Of a stretch of DNA of 64,000 nucleotides, positions 43,150 through 51,264 are shown piece after piece; the stretch's first letter is position 1, and the number at the start of each line of letters is the position of its first letter. This DNA is from Ochrobactrum sp. BTU1 (GTDB lineage Bacteria; Pseudomonadota; Alphaproteobacteria; Rhizobiales; Rhizobiaceae). Both the position numbers and the translations under genes were made by a program. The DNA lies in the NCBI GenBank assembly GCA_018798825.1, contig CP076355.1, positions 650,001 through 714,000 on the forward strand, read 5' to 3'. Under the pieces are notes generated by a model. The model saw only the letters and a list, made by a program, of their open reading frames with translations, ran no database searches and was not told where the DNA came from.

Positions 43150-45189
43150 ATGCGTCTGTTGGGTGCGGTTCTTATCGCGAGTTTCATCGCGTCCAATCTT
43201 CCAGCCCATGCCGAATTTGAGAGGGAACTCGGCCCACTCGCCTCGGCAGGGTCTTCACAAATCATTCAGGGATGGACCGGAACCAAACAAGACGGTTGGT
43301 TTGTCCTCAACAATCAGCAGGCAGGCGGAACCGAGCAGACATTGGTGGTTCAAGCCGGGCCAGCACCTGCCGAAGGTCGTGCTACCAGCGTTAGGATTGC
43401 AATCAATTCTTCCAAGCCCGGTGCTTCGCTGGGGCTAATTGCGACAAATCCTGCGAATAGCGCCATTTGCCTGATGGAAGTGATTGCCGATAAGAGTGCC
43501 AAGCTCTTCTGCATGGAGAACGGCAAGCGCCAGGATATTGCTACCATCCCGAATGCAGCCAAACTTGACGGCACGGATGTCATCGAAATGGTCGATGTGC
43601 CCGGTGTAACGCGGTTTCTTCTCAATGGAAGAATGATTGGCGACGTTCAGGGTTCGGCAGCGCTTGGCGCGCAGATCGGCATCATGGCCTATGAGACCGG
43701 CGTATTTGCGATTACCGATTTCAATATCACATCCGATGGCCAGAATGTGCCTACCCAGCCGGTCACCCCAAGCCAACAAACCGGCGGAGCGCCGCAGACT
43801 GCTGATACGGGCGCGCAAACTGCGCCCCAAAATGGCGGCGACGCTCCTCAGCCCGTAGCAGGCTCTGGTGCCCCCTCAGGTCCGCTGCCGGAGTTTGGCG
43901 GCGACAGTGGCCGCATTGCTGCAGTTTATTACGGATTGGTGCGCAGCATTTTTGCGCATGAATTCGGACATGCGCTGATTGGAGAATTGCAGCTGCCATC
44001 GACCGGCCCCGAAGAAGATGCTGTCGATATTTATTCTGCTTTGCAGATTGTCGAGCCGACAATGTATCCGTCCGGTGACAAAGAAATCGACGATATGGCT
44101 ATCGGAAGCGCGAGCTATGCAGCGCTGCAGTGGTATTATAGTGGCAAAATCAATGAGATGAAGGGCAGCTCACCTTCTCCGTGGCAGGACGAGCATACAG
44201 CCGATCTCAAGCGCTTTCGTAATATGCTTTGCATCATGTATGGCGGCAATCCGAAGGTTTTCAGCTCGATTGCCGACGGCGTAAAACTGGATGAGCGCAC
44301 TCGTTTTCGCTGCTCTGACGAATTCAACAAGCAAAATCGTGCATGGCGTAAGATTCTTGCCCCTCACACACGTTCTGGCGAATGGCACCCGGAAGGCGAA
44401 CAACCTGCCAATGCGGCCGGTGCAGCGATCAAAACGGTCTTTCAGCCATCCTCACGTAGAGTTGGTGATTTCTATGCCAGTAAACTTTCAAGCGCTTTGA
44501 CAGGCTATTTCGATAACTTGTCCCAGACTTATGTGCTGCCGCGACCTTTAACAGTCACGTTCCGCGACTGTGACCAGCTCAACGCATGGTATGATCCGAA
44601 AGAAGGATCGATCACCATGTGCTATGACCTGTTCGAACATCTGGCGGTCATGATTTCCGATGTTGAAATGGGAAGTGCTCCAGCAGATTCTGCAGGCCAG
44701 CAACCAACTAATGCTTCTGCGCCGGCTTCTGGTGCCGCGGCAGGTGCAGTCGTTGATGAATTGCGCGATGACGGCGTTGCGGCGAGCATGGTTCTCTTTC
44801 AGTCGCCTTATACCGGGCCAACACCCAATAAACATGCCAGGGCTACGATAATCACAACTGTTGAGGTTGCAAAGATCATCGCAAATGGCCGTAAAACCCT
44901 GTTCGTTGATACCAGCGGTCTGCAGGAAACCATGCAGAATGCCTTTTCTTTGCCGGATGCCGGGCGCGATGGAAGCGTTACAGATAGTCTGCAGGAAGCG
45001 CTCGACGAATGGCTGAACGAAAAAGCTGGCGGAGACAGAAGTGTTGGCGTGGTATTTTTCGGCAAAGGTATGAACGACCGTTCGTCCTATAATGCCGCAT
45101 TGCGCTCTGCCACACTCGGCTGGACGACGTTCTGGTATCGTGGCGGACTGGAAGCATGGACAGGAAATGGCTTGCCGGTGAGCAAGTAA
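43150..45189 (+). CDS. DUF4344-family secreted metallopeptidase
   Basis: A 679-residue exported protein. A signal peptide ends near AHA. Residues 20-195 form a beta-rich domain that looks like a concanavalin/LamG-type fold (TRFLLNGRMIGDVQGSAALGAQIG, AITDFNIT). A low-complexity P/Q/G/A linker spans about 200-245. The DUF4344 part has the zinc motif HEFGH (H270-H274), EDAVDIYSALQ and WQDEHTADLKRFRNMLC, with a second related segment further on (DCDQLNAWYDPKEGSITMCY). A C-terminal 150-residue part with FVDTSGLQETMQ is unassigned. A GGGGAC site precedes the ATG. Substrate unknown. Confidence 0.82.
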   Translation: MRLLGAVLIASFIASNLPAHAEFERELGPLASAGSSQIIQGWTGTKQDGWFVLNNQQAGGTEQTLVVQAGPAPAEGRATSVRIAINSSKPGASLGLIATNPANSAICLMEVIADKSAKLFCMENGKRQDIATIPNAAKLDGTDVIEMVDVPGVTRFLLNGRMIGDVQGSAALGAQIGIMAYETGVFAITDFNITSDGQNVPTQPVTPSQQTGGAPQTADTGAQTAPQNGGDAPQPVAGSGAPSGPLPEFGGDSGRIAAVYYGLVRSIFAHEFGHALIGELQLPSTGPEEDAVDIYSALQIVEPTMYPSGDKEIDDMAIGSASYAALQWYYSGKINEMKGSSPSPWQDEHTADLKRFRNMLCIMYGGNPKVFSSIADGVKLDERTRFRCSDEFNKQNRAWRKILAPHTRSGEWHPEGEQPANAAGAAIKTVFQPSSRRVGDFYASKLSSALTGYFDNLSQTYVLPRPLTVTFRDCDQLNAWYDPKEGSITMCYDLFEHLAVMISDVEMGSAPADSAGQQPTNASAPASGAAAGAVVDELRDDGVAASMVLFQSPYTGPTPNKHARATIITTVEVAKIIANGRKTLFVDTSGLQETMQNAFSLPDAGRDGSVTDSLQEALDEWLNEKAGGDRSVGVVFFGKGMNDRSSYNAALRSATLGWTTFWYRGGLEAWTGNGLPVSK

Positions 45190-45261
45190 TTTCTGCGGGT
45201 TGATTGTTGATCTCTGTTAATGCAATTGTCGTAATTATATTGCATCAACGGTAATGAACGA

Positions 45262-46161
45262 ATGAACGAGCTCAAAGCCCTCAAGACGTTTCTGCTGGCA
45301 GCGGAGAAGCGCAATTTCGCGCAGGTTGCGCGAGAGCTGGACATGACGCCCGCTTCTGTAACGCGAACCATCGCAGCGTTAGAAGAAGAGCTTGGCGTTC
45401 AGCTCTTCGTGCGAACGACCCGACAGGTTTCGCTCACGACGGATGGGGCTGTTTTTGCAGCGCGTATCGAACCAGCAGTCAACGCGCTGGAGACGGCGCG
45501 ACTTGAACTCATGAATGTTCATAAGGCTGATCAAGGGCGTTTGCGGATCAATGCGCCGATGTCGCTCGGCCAGCAGGTCCTTCCGCAAATACTCTCTGCT
45601 TTTCGGGATGTTTATCCAAAGATCGAGATTGAATTATCGCTGACCGACCAGATGCTCGATATCGTCGAGCAGGATTTCGATCTTGCGATCCGCATTTCCG
45701 GTGCGCCGTCGGATAAATTCACGATCTGGCGCAAGATCATTGAAATCAAACGCATTTTGGTGGCTGCACCCGGTACGCCATTTATAGATGTCGCGCATCC
45801 GGGCGAGCTGACATCAGATGGATGTCTGGGCTACAGCTCGGAAAGTCGGCGTGAAAACTGGGCTTTGTCGGATGGAAGTTCGACGGTCAATGTTTCTGCC
45901 GGGCGTATGATCAGTGCCAATAATGGTGAAGTTCTGGCCAATATGGCAGCGGATGGGGCAGGGGTCGCCATGCTGCCTGTGTTCATCGTGGCTGAACATT
46001 TGCGCACGGGGCGTCTCGTGCATATCCTGCCGGAATGGTCGCCGCCGCAACTTTGGCTTACGCTTTATTATCCGCCATTCCAGAAGTTGCCGCCGCGTAT
46101 TGCGGCTTTCTCAGATTTCTTTGAGCGCGAGATCAAGGCAATTGTTACCCGGATGATCTGA
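45262..46161 (+). CDS. LysR family transcriptional regulator
   Basis: A 299-residue LysR-type regulator. The helix-turn-helix contains FLLAAEKRNFAQVARELDMTP and the recognition helix ASVTRTIAALEEELGVQLF, followed by the linker helix and an effector domain with VEQDFDLAIRISG and GVAMLPVFIVAEHL. It stands alone: the upstream gene is a metallopeptidase on the same strand and the downstream genes are opposed, so its target is not evident here. A strong terminator follows. Confidence 0.93.
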   Translation: MNELKALKTFLLAAEKRNFAQVARELDMTPASVTRTIAALEEELGVQLFVRTTRQVSLTTDGAVFAARIEPAVNALETARLELMNVHKADQGRLRINAPMSLGQQVLPQILSAFRDVYPKIEIELSLTDQMLDIVEQDFDLAIRISGAPSDKFTIWRKIIEIKRILVAAPGTPFIDVAHPGELTSDGCLGYSSESRRENWALSDGSSTVNVSAGRMISANNGEVLANMAADGAGVAMLPVFIVAEHLRTGRLVHILPEWSPPQLWLTLYYPPFQKLPPRIAAFSDFFEREIKAIVTRMI

Positions 46162-46188
46162 CGCCCAATAGCATGTGTCAAAAGCAAC

Positions 46189-46218
46189 AAAAGGCGGAGC
46201 CTGAGGGCTTCGCCTTTT
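46189..46218. terminator. Rho-independent terminator between LysR and small-protein gene
   Basis: AAAAGGCGGAGCC (46189-46201) pairs with GGCTTCGCCTTTT (46205-46217), with a single G-T wobble, and a T-run follows. With A-rich and T-rich flanks it can end transcripts from both sides. Confidence 0.88.
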
Positions 46219-46243
46219 TGTATTCTACCGGCTTGCGCCGATA

Positions 46244-46474
46244 TTAGTTCTGATAGCTTGAAGGCGATGCGTCGCCAAAGCGATGAGCAGAGCCGTCCTG
46301 ATAGGTGGTCGTCTGACCAATGGAAGCGGTTGCAGTGTTATCAACCTGCTGTGTTGCAACTGGCGTGCGGTCATTTGCATAAAGATCGGCAGGTTCACCA
46401 ACATGTGGGTTTTCAGCGAAAGCTGCACCGGCGCTAAGAGCAACGGCTACGGCAGCAAGAGCAAACTTTTTCAT
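46244..46474 (-). CDS. Small secreted protein, tandem copy 2
   Basis: A 76-residue protein with a clear signal peptide (MKKFALAAVAVALSAGAAFA) leaving a mature chain of about 56 residues beginning ENPHVGEPADLYANDRTPV and ending in the polar stretch SAHRFGDASPSSYQN. A GAAGGAAT site precedes the ATG. It is nearly identical to the gene at 46618-46845, apart from a few residues around TTTYQDGS. Probably periplasmic or surface-associated; family not recognised. Confidence 0.75.
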   Translation of the reverse strand: MKKFALAAVAVALSAGAAFAENPHVGEPADLYANDRTPVATQQVDNTATASIGQTTTYQDGSAHRFGDASPSSYQN

Positions 46475-46501
46475 TTTTCTATTCCTTCTTCATCGCCCTT
46501 T

Positions 46502-46549
46502 GGATGGCATCAGTGCTTCCGGGGCACCGGGGTGGCACCAATGCCATCC
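46502..46549 (-). other. Long stem-loop between the tandem small genes
   Basis: GGATGGCAT (46502-46510) and ATGCCATCC (46541-46549) are exact inverse copies enclosing a G+C-rich loop with further pairing. Placed between two paralogous secreted-protein genes on the minus strand, it may terminate or protect the first transcript. The T-run expected of a terminator is not obvious. Confidence 0.6.
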
Positions 46550-46617
46550 ACCGGGGAGATAACTCGTATGCGTTGATCTGATGTAGTCAGATTGAAACGC
46601 GGTTTGGTAAACTGGGC

Positions 46618-46845
46618 TTAGTTCTGGAAGCTCGAAGGCGATGCATCACCGAAGCGATGAGCCGAACCGTCCTGGAACGAAGACTGACCAATCGAAGCGG
46701 TTGCAGTGTGATCGACCTGCTGGGCTGCAACTGGTGTGCGGTCATTTGCATAAAGATCGGCAGGGGTGCCAACATTTGGATTTTCAGCGAAAGCAGCACC
46801 GGCGCTAAGGGCAACGGCTACGGCAGCAAGAGCAAACTTTTTCAT
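46618..46845 (-). CDS. Small secreted protein, tandem copy 1
   Basis: A 75-residue twin of the gene at 46244. The 20-residue signal peptide is identical in wording; the mature part starts ENPNVGTPADLYANDRTPVA and ends SAHRFGDASPSSFQN. AAGGAGATAG precedes the ATG, a stronger ribosome site than that of copy 2. The two lie head to tail 143 bp apart. High conservation of both leader and tail suggests a recent duplication under selection for dosage. Confidence 0.76.
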   Translation of the reverse strand: MKKFALAAVAVALSAGAAFAENPNVGTPADLYANDRTPVAAQQVDHTATASIGQSSFQDGSAHRFGDASPSSFQN

Positions 46846-47184
46846 TTTCTATCTCCTTGGTTTTGTGAAGCGACGTTGTGTTCGTCGTTTCGATGACCAA
46901 GAGATAGGCCTTTCAATCGGCTGCGCCTAGCTACCGTTTGGTTCACAGATTGTATCTCAAAGAGTAGACAATAAACCCTTGAAACGGGCAGAATGTCCAA
47001 GACGACACGGTTTATTCAAGTATATGTGAACAGTGTAAGGCGGAAAAATGGCAGAATAAGGTATGTCTTGATGAGACGCTAAACGCCTGCAAAGGTCAGG
47101 AATTTACAATAAAACCATGTTCCTGCGTGCTATTTGTTCAGGACTTGAAGTGGGCTTTCAGGTAGGAATGTTGGCAATTCTACG
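46846..47184. other. 339-bp intergenic region between divergent genes
   Basis: It must hold the promoter of the small secreted protein gene (minus strand) and that of the AraC gene (plus strand). I see no convincing gene, strong hairpin or repeat. Confidence 0.5.
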
Positions 47185-48159
47185 TTGGTTCCGAATGTGA
47201 ACTCCAACAACCAAACAAGTTTAGGTGAATGGCGGTATCGGCTGGGGGGAGTTTTGAAATCGCATTTTGACAATGATTGTATCGGTTCACGTTTTGGTGT
47301 TCCTGATGCTCCGGCTCTAACGACGGTTCCTTTGAAGGTGGCGCAGTTCAATGTGACGAAGTTGCATAGAAAGCTTGGCCGCGATGAAACGCCGAAGATC
47401 GATATCCCGGCCAGTGACGCCTATTTCATGATGCTTTATCTCGCGGATACCGTTCACGGTGACGTCGAGAATGGCGAGCGCTTTCTTGCGCCAAAGCTTT
47501 ACCCGCAGAATACGGTCTGCCTTATTGACATCAAGCAGGGCGCTTCAATTGTTCTTCATAGCAACCTGCACGCATTGGCCTTCGTGCTGCCACGCACATT
47601 GTTTGCCGAAACCTCGGCACTGACGGCTTCTGATGTAGCCAAGGATCTGCGTTGCCGACGCGGCGAGGCGGATGAGGTGATTGCCAATCTGGGAACAGCC
47701 CTTCTGCCGCTATTTGATTATGCCAATACATTTCATCCGGCATTGCTACAGCACATAGCGACTGCACTTTGCGCGCATCTTCTGCATGAGGGAGCAAAGC
47801 CGGAGCTTGCCGCGATCTCGGAAGAAACTGGCCTTTCAATCTGGCAGGAAACAGGCGCCAGGAAGTTCATGTCGGAAAACTATGGCGAAGACATTTCCGT
47901 GACCGAAATCGCAGCTTCCATCGGTGTGCCGGTTGGTGAATTCAGCATTCGTTTTCGCAATAGCACAGGCATTGGGCCGGAGGCCTGGTTAATGGCAATC
48001 AGACTCGAACACGCCAAGCTTCTGCTGAAAGATCGTTCGCTGACAATCAAGCAGGTTGCGAGCCGCTGCGGCTTTTCAAGCGAGAGCGCATTGGCAAGCA
48101 GGTTTGTCGACACCACAGGTGTATCGCCCGGCCTGTGGCGAAAATCGGTTTATCACTGA
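47185..48159 (+). CDS. AraC family transcriptional regulator
   Basis: A 324-residue regulator. The C-terminal 100 residues carry two helix-turn-helix motifs (ISVTEIAASIGVPVGEFSIRF and LTIKQVASRCGFSSESALASRF), the AraC/XylS hallmark. The N-terminal 220 residues form a ligand or dimerisation domain of the AraC_binding_2 sort (TVCLIDIKQGASIVLHSNLHAL). No ATG is available; TTG 47185 is the longest start and GTG 47197 an alternative, so the N-terminus is uncertain. Its stop overlaps the next AraC gene's start. Confidence 0.85.
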   Translation: MVPNVNSNNQTSLGEWRYRLGGVLKSHFDNDCIGSRFGVPDAPALTTVPLKVAQFNVTKLHRKLGRDETPKIDIPASDAYFMMLYLADTVHGDVENGERFLAPKLYPQNTVCLIDIKQGASIVLHSNLHALAFVLPRTLFAETSALTASDVAKDLRCRRGEADEVIANLGTALLPLFDYANTFHPALLQHIATALCAHLLHEGAKPELAAISEETGLSIWQETGARKFMSENYGEDISVTEIAASIGVPVGEFSIRFRNSTGIGPEAWLMAIRLEHAKLLLKDRSLTIKQVASRCGFSSESALASRFVDTTGVSPGLWRKSVYH

Positions 48160-49076
48160 TGGTGTCCAGTTTTGAAGACGGCCATTCGGGCAAAGATAAG
48201 AGTGACGCAATGGATCGTGCGGAGCAGACAACACCCGGTATCACCAAATCGCTGATGCAAATGTCGGCGATGACTGTCATGCGCCGCCATCTTCCGGGCG
48301 AGGCGATGCCGCTCGAAGATGTGTTATCCAATGAGGAAGCCTTCAGTATCACCACCCAGCTCACAGACCTTCGACTGCAGAAGCTCTGGTGTGGTGGAAG
48401 TCTGGTCTATGATGGGGCGCGAAACGAGGGGTCGTTAGCAATTGCAGAACTCAGCCGGGAGTGGAAAAGGCACCAGCTATCACCTTTCGACGATATAGAG
48501 TTCCGGATTCCTTTCGCTGATATTCGTGCTTTTGCAGAGGAAGCCGGACGTCCGGAATTCAGGACGCTGCAGAATGTTCATTGTGCGACTGACAACGTTG
48601 TCCTCGGTTTGGCGCGAGCCTTGCTGCCTTTTCTGGATCGCCCGGACCTGGCGAGTACAGTGTTTCTTGAACAGATCGAACTCGCTATTATGGTTCATCT
48701 CACCCAAACCTATGGCGGGCTTTATTTTCCCCATGAGCGCAAGGGCACTCTTTCTCTGAAGCAGGAACGTCGGGCAACCGAGTTTCTCGCCGCACATCTC
48801 AATGCCGATTTTTCTATTTCAGATGTGGCAGATGCCTGCAGCCTGTCTCGCAGTCATTTCATGCGGGCTTTCAAGGAAACCTTTGGCAAGACGCCTTATC
48901 GCTGGCTGATTGAATATCGGGTCGCGCAGGCGAGCGACATGCTGATTGCGGGTACATCGATTGCCGAAATTGCTTTGTCCTGTGGCTTTGCAGACCAAAG
49001 CCACTTCACGCGGGTCTTTTCGGAGATTGTCGGCGAAGCGCCTGGCATGTGGCGCAGGCGTTATCGCAAAGCGTAA
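48159..49076 (+). CDS. AraC family transcriptional regulator, overlapping the previous one
   Basis: A 305-residue AraC/XylS regulator. The ATG at 48159 shares one base with the TGA of the preceding gene (TGATG), so translation is coupled; the frame also extends to GTG 48135. The C-terminal half has FSISDVADACSLSRSHFMRAFK and TSIAEIALSCGFADQSHFTRVF. The N-terminal domain resembles the third regulator at 49086 more than the first (TQLTDLRLQKLWCGG against VQLRDYHGDLWVDG). It probably acts on the neighbouring hydrolase genes. Confidence 0.9.
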   Translation: MVSSFEDGHSGKDKSDAMDRAEQTTPGITKSLMQMSAMTVMRRHLPGEAMPLEDVLSNEEAFSITTQLTDLRLQKLWCGGSLVYDGARNEGSLAIAELSREWKRHQLSPFDDIEFRIPFADIRAFAEEAGRPEFRTLQNVHCATDNVVLGLARALLPFLDRPDLASTVFLEQIELAIMVHLTQTYGGLYFPHERKGTLSLKQERRATEFLAAHLNADFSISDVADACSLSRSHFMRAFKETFGKTPYRWLIEYRVAQASDMLIAGTSIAEIALSCGFADQSHFTRVFSEIVGEAPGMWRRRYRKA

Positions 49077-49085
49077 CGTTGCCGT

Positions 49086-49994
49086 TTATGAATTAATGCT
49101 TTTGCGCCATTGGCCGGGCGCTGCACCAATGGCCTTTGAGAAGACACGGGTAAAATGGCTTTGATCGACAAAGCCGCAATCGACGGCAATTTCACTCAAG
49201 CTCATCCGCGTCGTGCGCAGCAGGTTCGCGGCTTTCTCTACCTTGCGCTTGAGCAGCCATTTGTGCGGTGGCATTCCCGTGCTGATCTTGAAGGCGCGGG
49301 TAAAATAAGACGGAGATAATCCGCAGAACTGGGCAATGACGGCAATAGGGATATCGCCATCGAGTTTTGAATCCATGATTGCCATTGCGCGCTTGAGCTG
49401 CCATGGCGCGAGCACGCCGGTCGGGGCCGGAGCGCGCAGTTCGGCCGTGCCATAAGTCGCAGCCATGTGCATGGCAAGCGCCAGCCCGACATGATCGACA
49501 AACAGGCGGCTTGCCTGCGCGGGATTTTCCAATGCGGGCAAAAGTGCTTCTGTCAGGCCGCGAATGGTATTGTCGGCAATGTCTGCACCCGGCAGAACAT
49601 TGAAGTTTTCCACCTTTCGAGAACCGAAATCTTCTTCCAGAGTAACAAGTGCGCTGCGTGGAAGATAGAAATTCACGCAATCGAAGGCCGACTTCAGATC
49701 TGCCTGCCAGATGCGGTTATAATCATAGAGCGTGAAGTTGCCTTTATGGCTTGCAGGAAAATCCAACTTCTTGCCATCCACCCAGAGATCACCATGATAA
49801 TCCCTGAGCTGTACTGAGAGCATGAAGGCATCTTCAGTGACATGCTGATCGACAAAGCCGAAATTCGGAGCGCTGCGTGTAATCCGCGTGGCCGTCACCA
49901 TCCCCTGGTTGAGCACGCTTGAATAAACCGTCGTATCCTCCTTCGGGCGTATATATTCCATATACTGATTGCTCGCCGAAGTGTGTCGCGACAT
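49086..49994 (-). CDS. AraC family transcriptional regulator
   Basis: A 302-residue AraC/XylS regulator transcribed toward the tandem pair. ATG 49994 (M-S-R-H-T-S-A-S-N-Q-Y-M) follows CAGAGGAAAC; the 37-residue upstream extension is rejected as cysteine-rich and lacking a ribosome site. The C-terminal motifs IPIAVIAQFCGLSPSYFTRAFK and MSLSEIAVDCGFVDQSHFTRVF are complete. It is divergent from the isochorismatase-family hydrolase gene, the most likely target. Confidence 0.91.
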   Translation of the reverse strand: MSRHTSASNQYMEYIRPKEDTTVYSSVLNQGMVTATRITRSAPNFGFVDQHVTEDAFMLSVQLRDYHGDLWVDGKKLDFPASHKGNFTLYDYNRIWQADLKSAFDCVNFYLPRSALVTLEEDFGSRKVENFNVLPGADIADNTIRGLTEALLPALENPAQASRLFVDHVGLALAMHMAATYGTAELRAPAPTGVLAPWQLKRAMAIMDSKLDGDIPIAVIAQFCGLSPSYFTRAFKISTGMPPHKWLLKRKVEKAANLLRTTRMSLSEIAVDCGFVDQSHFTRVFSKAIGAAPGQWRKSINS

Positions 49995-50180
49995 GTGAGG
50001 TTTCCTCTGGTGGGTATAAGTGGACCATAGCAGTCTTGTACAAAGCACGCGATAAAAACATCCAATTTTTGCGACTGGATGACAAGAAGGGTAGCAGCTC
50101 GGCAAGCCATAATGGACGCCTGGATACCAAGAGCTTTAACGCGCGTCTTTTTTAGGATGTGCTTCATGCCGAGGAAAGAT
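49995..50180. promoter_or_regulatory. Divergent AraC/hydrolase promoter region
   Basis: A 186-bp gap between the AraC gene (minus) and the isochorismatase-family gene (plus). An AraC-type regulator would be expected to bind here. No defined repeat pair is evident by eye. Confidence 0.5.
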
Positions 50181-50837
50181 ATGGCCCTGACTGCAACCGC
50201 TACACCGGGATCGAAACTGCTGACGCCGTCTGATCACACGCTGATCATGATCGATTTTCAGTCGCAGATGTCCTTTGCAACCAAGAATATCGACGCTGTA
50301 AACTTGCGCAACAATGCGGCGTTGGTCGCAAATGGTGCCAAAGGCTTTGGCGTTTCGACCATTCTGACAACGGTTGCGGAAAAGAGCTTCTCCGGCCCGA
50401 TGTTCAACGAAATCACCGATGCCTTCCCCGGTCAGGTGCTGTTCGACCGTACCTCCATGAATACGTGGGAAGACGAATCCGTCATCGATGAAATCAACCG
50501 CATCGGCAAGAAGCGTATCGTTCTCAGCGGTCTCTGGACGAGCGTTTGCATTGTCGGTCCTGCTTTGTCGGCCCTTGATCAGGGCTTTGAAGTCTACGTG
50601 ATTTCCGATGCCTGCGGTGATGTTTCCGATGAGGCGCATAATCGCGCCATGGACCGTATGGTGCAGGCAGGCGCACAGCCGATGACATCGCTGCAATATC
50701 TGCTTGAACTCCAGCGCGACTGGGCGCGCACGCAGACTTACGAGATGACAACAGGAATCGCCAAGAAGTTCGGCGGTTCTTATGGTCTGGGTATCATCTA
50801 TGCCAAGACCATGTTCAACGCCTCCGAAGGTCACTGA
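50181..50837 (+). CDS. Isochorismatase-family cysteine hydrolase (YcaC-like)
   Basis: A 218-residue cytosolic hydrolase. The D-K-C catalytic set is visible: D25 in LIMIDFQ, K68 in TVAEKSF, and C123 in GLWTSVCIVGPAL, with the cis-peptide region preceding the cysteine. ATG 50181 with GAGGAAAGAT upstream is the best of several in-frame starts (50079, 50166). Enzymes of this group act on amides or esters of small acids. It lies beside a XapX protein and an amidohydrolase, so a route for degrading an amide-containing compound is plausible; the natural substrate is not known. Confidence 0.88.
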   Translation: MALTATATPGSKLLTPSDHTLIMIDFQSQMSFATKNIDAVNLRNNAALVANGAKGFGVSTILTTVAEKSFSGPMFNEITDAFPGQVLFDRTSMNTWEDESVIDEINRIGKKRIVLSGLWTSVCIVGPALSALDQGFEVYVISDACGDVSDEAHNRAMDRMVQAGAQPMTSLQYLLELQRDWARTQTYEMTTGIAKKFGGSYGLGIIYAKTMFNASEGH

Positions 50838-50865
50838 TCAACTATCGCCAACTGGAGGTGTGCCT

Positions 50866-51144
50866 GTGAAAATCTATGTTTTATCGCTGTTTGCCGGCAT
50901 TCTGGTTGGTGTCATCTATAGCTTGCTCAATGTTCGTTCGCCCGCGCCACCGATGGTGGCGCTAATCGGACTGTTAGGCATTCTGGCTGGCGAGCAGATC
51001 ATTCCTTTTGCAAAGTCCATTATGGCTAAAGAACCTGCAGTTATTTCATGGCTGCATCAGGTCAAACCGCATGTATTCGGCCATATGCCATCCGGGCAGT
51101 CGGTCGCAGAACGTAAGGGTGCGAAGCGAAACGGTGATGTGTAA
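50866..51144 (+). CDS. XapX domain small membrane protein
   Basis: A 92-residue protein. GTG 50866 follows GGAGG by 7 bases. FAGILVGVIYSLLNVRSPAP followed by PMVALIGLLGILAGEQIIP is the XapX domain (DUF1427), with two membrane helices. Function of the family is unknown. It lies 28 bp after the isochorismatase-family gene and 120 bp before the amidohydrolase gene, and I expect the three to be transcribed together. The basic C-terminal tail (AERKGAKRNG) is probably cytosolic. Confidence 0.88.
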   Translation: MKIYVLSLFAGILVGVIYSLLNVRSPAPPMVALIGLLGILAGEQIIPFAKSIMAKEPAVISWLHQVKPHVFGHMPSGQSVAERKGAKRNGDV

Positions 51145-51264
51145 TTTGCTTATCACGCGTGTGCGGAAATGGGTACATTTTCCAGATAAGCCTGCCTGCC
51201 CCAAGCAATTTCTTTGAGCGATTCCTGCTATTAATTCAGCGTAGGCCACAGAAGGTACGATTTC

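Noticed and set aside
46244..46845. The repeated small genes as a CRISPR or satellite array
   Set aside because: Only two copies, each a complete gene with signal peptide and ribosome site; there is no short regular repeat-spacer pattern.
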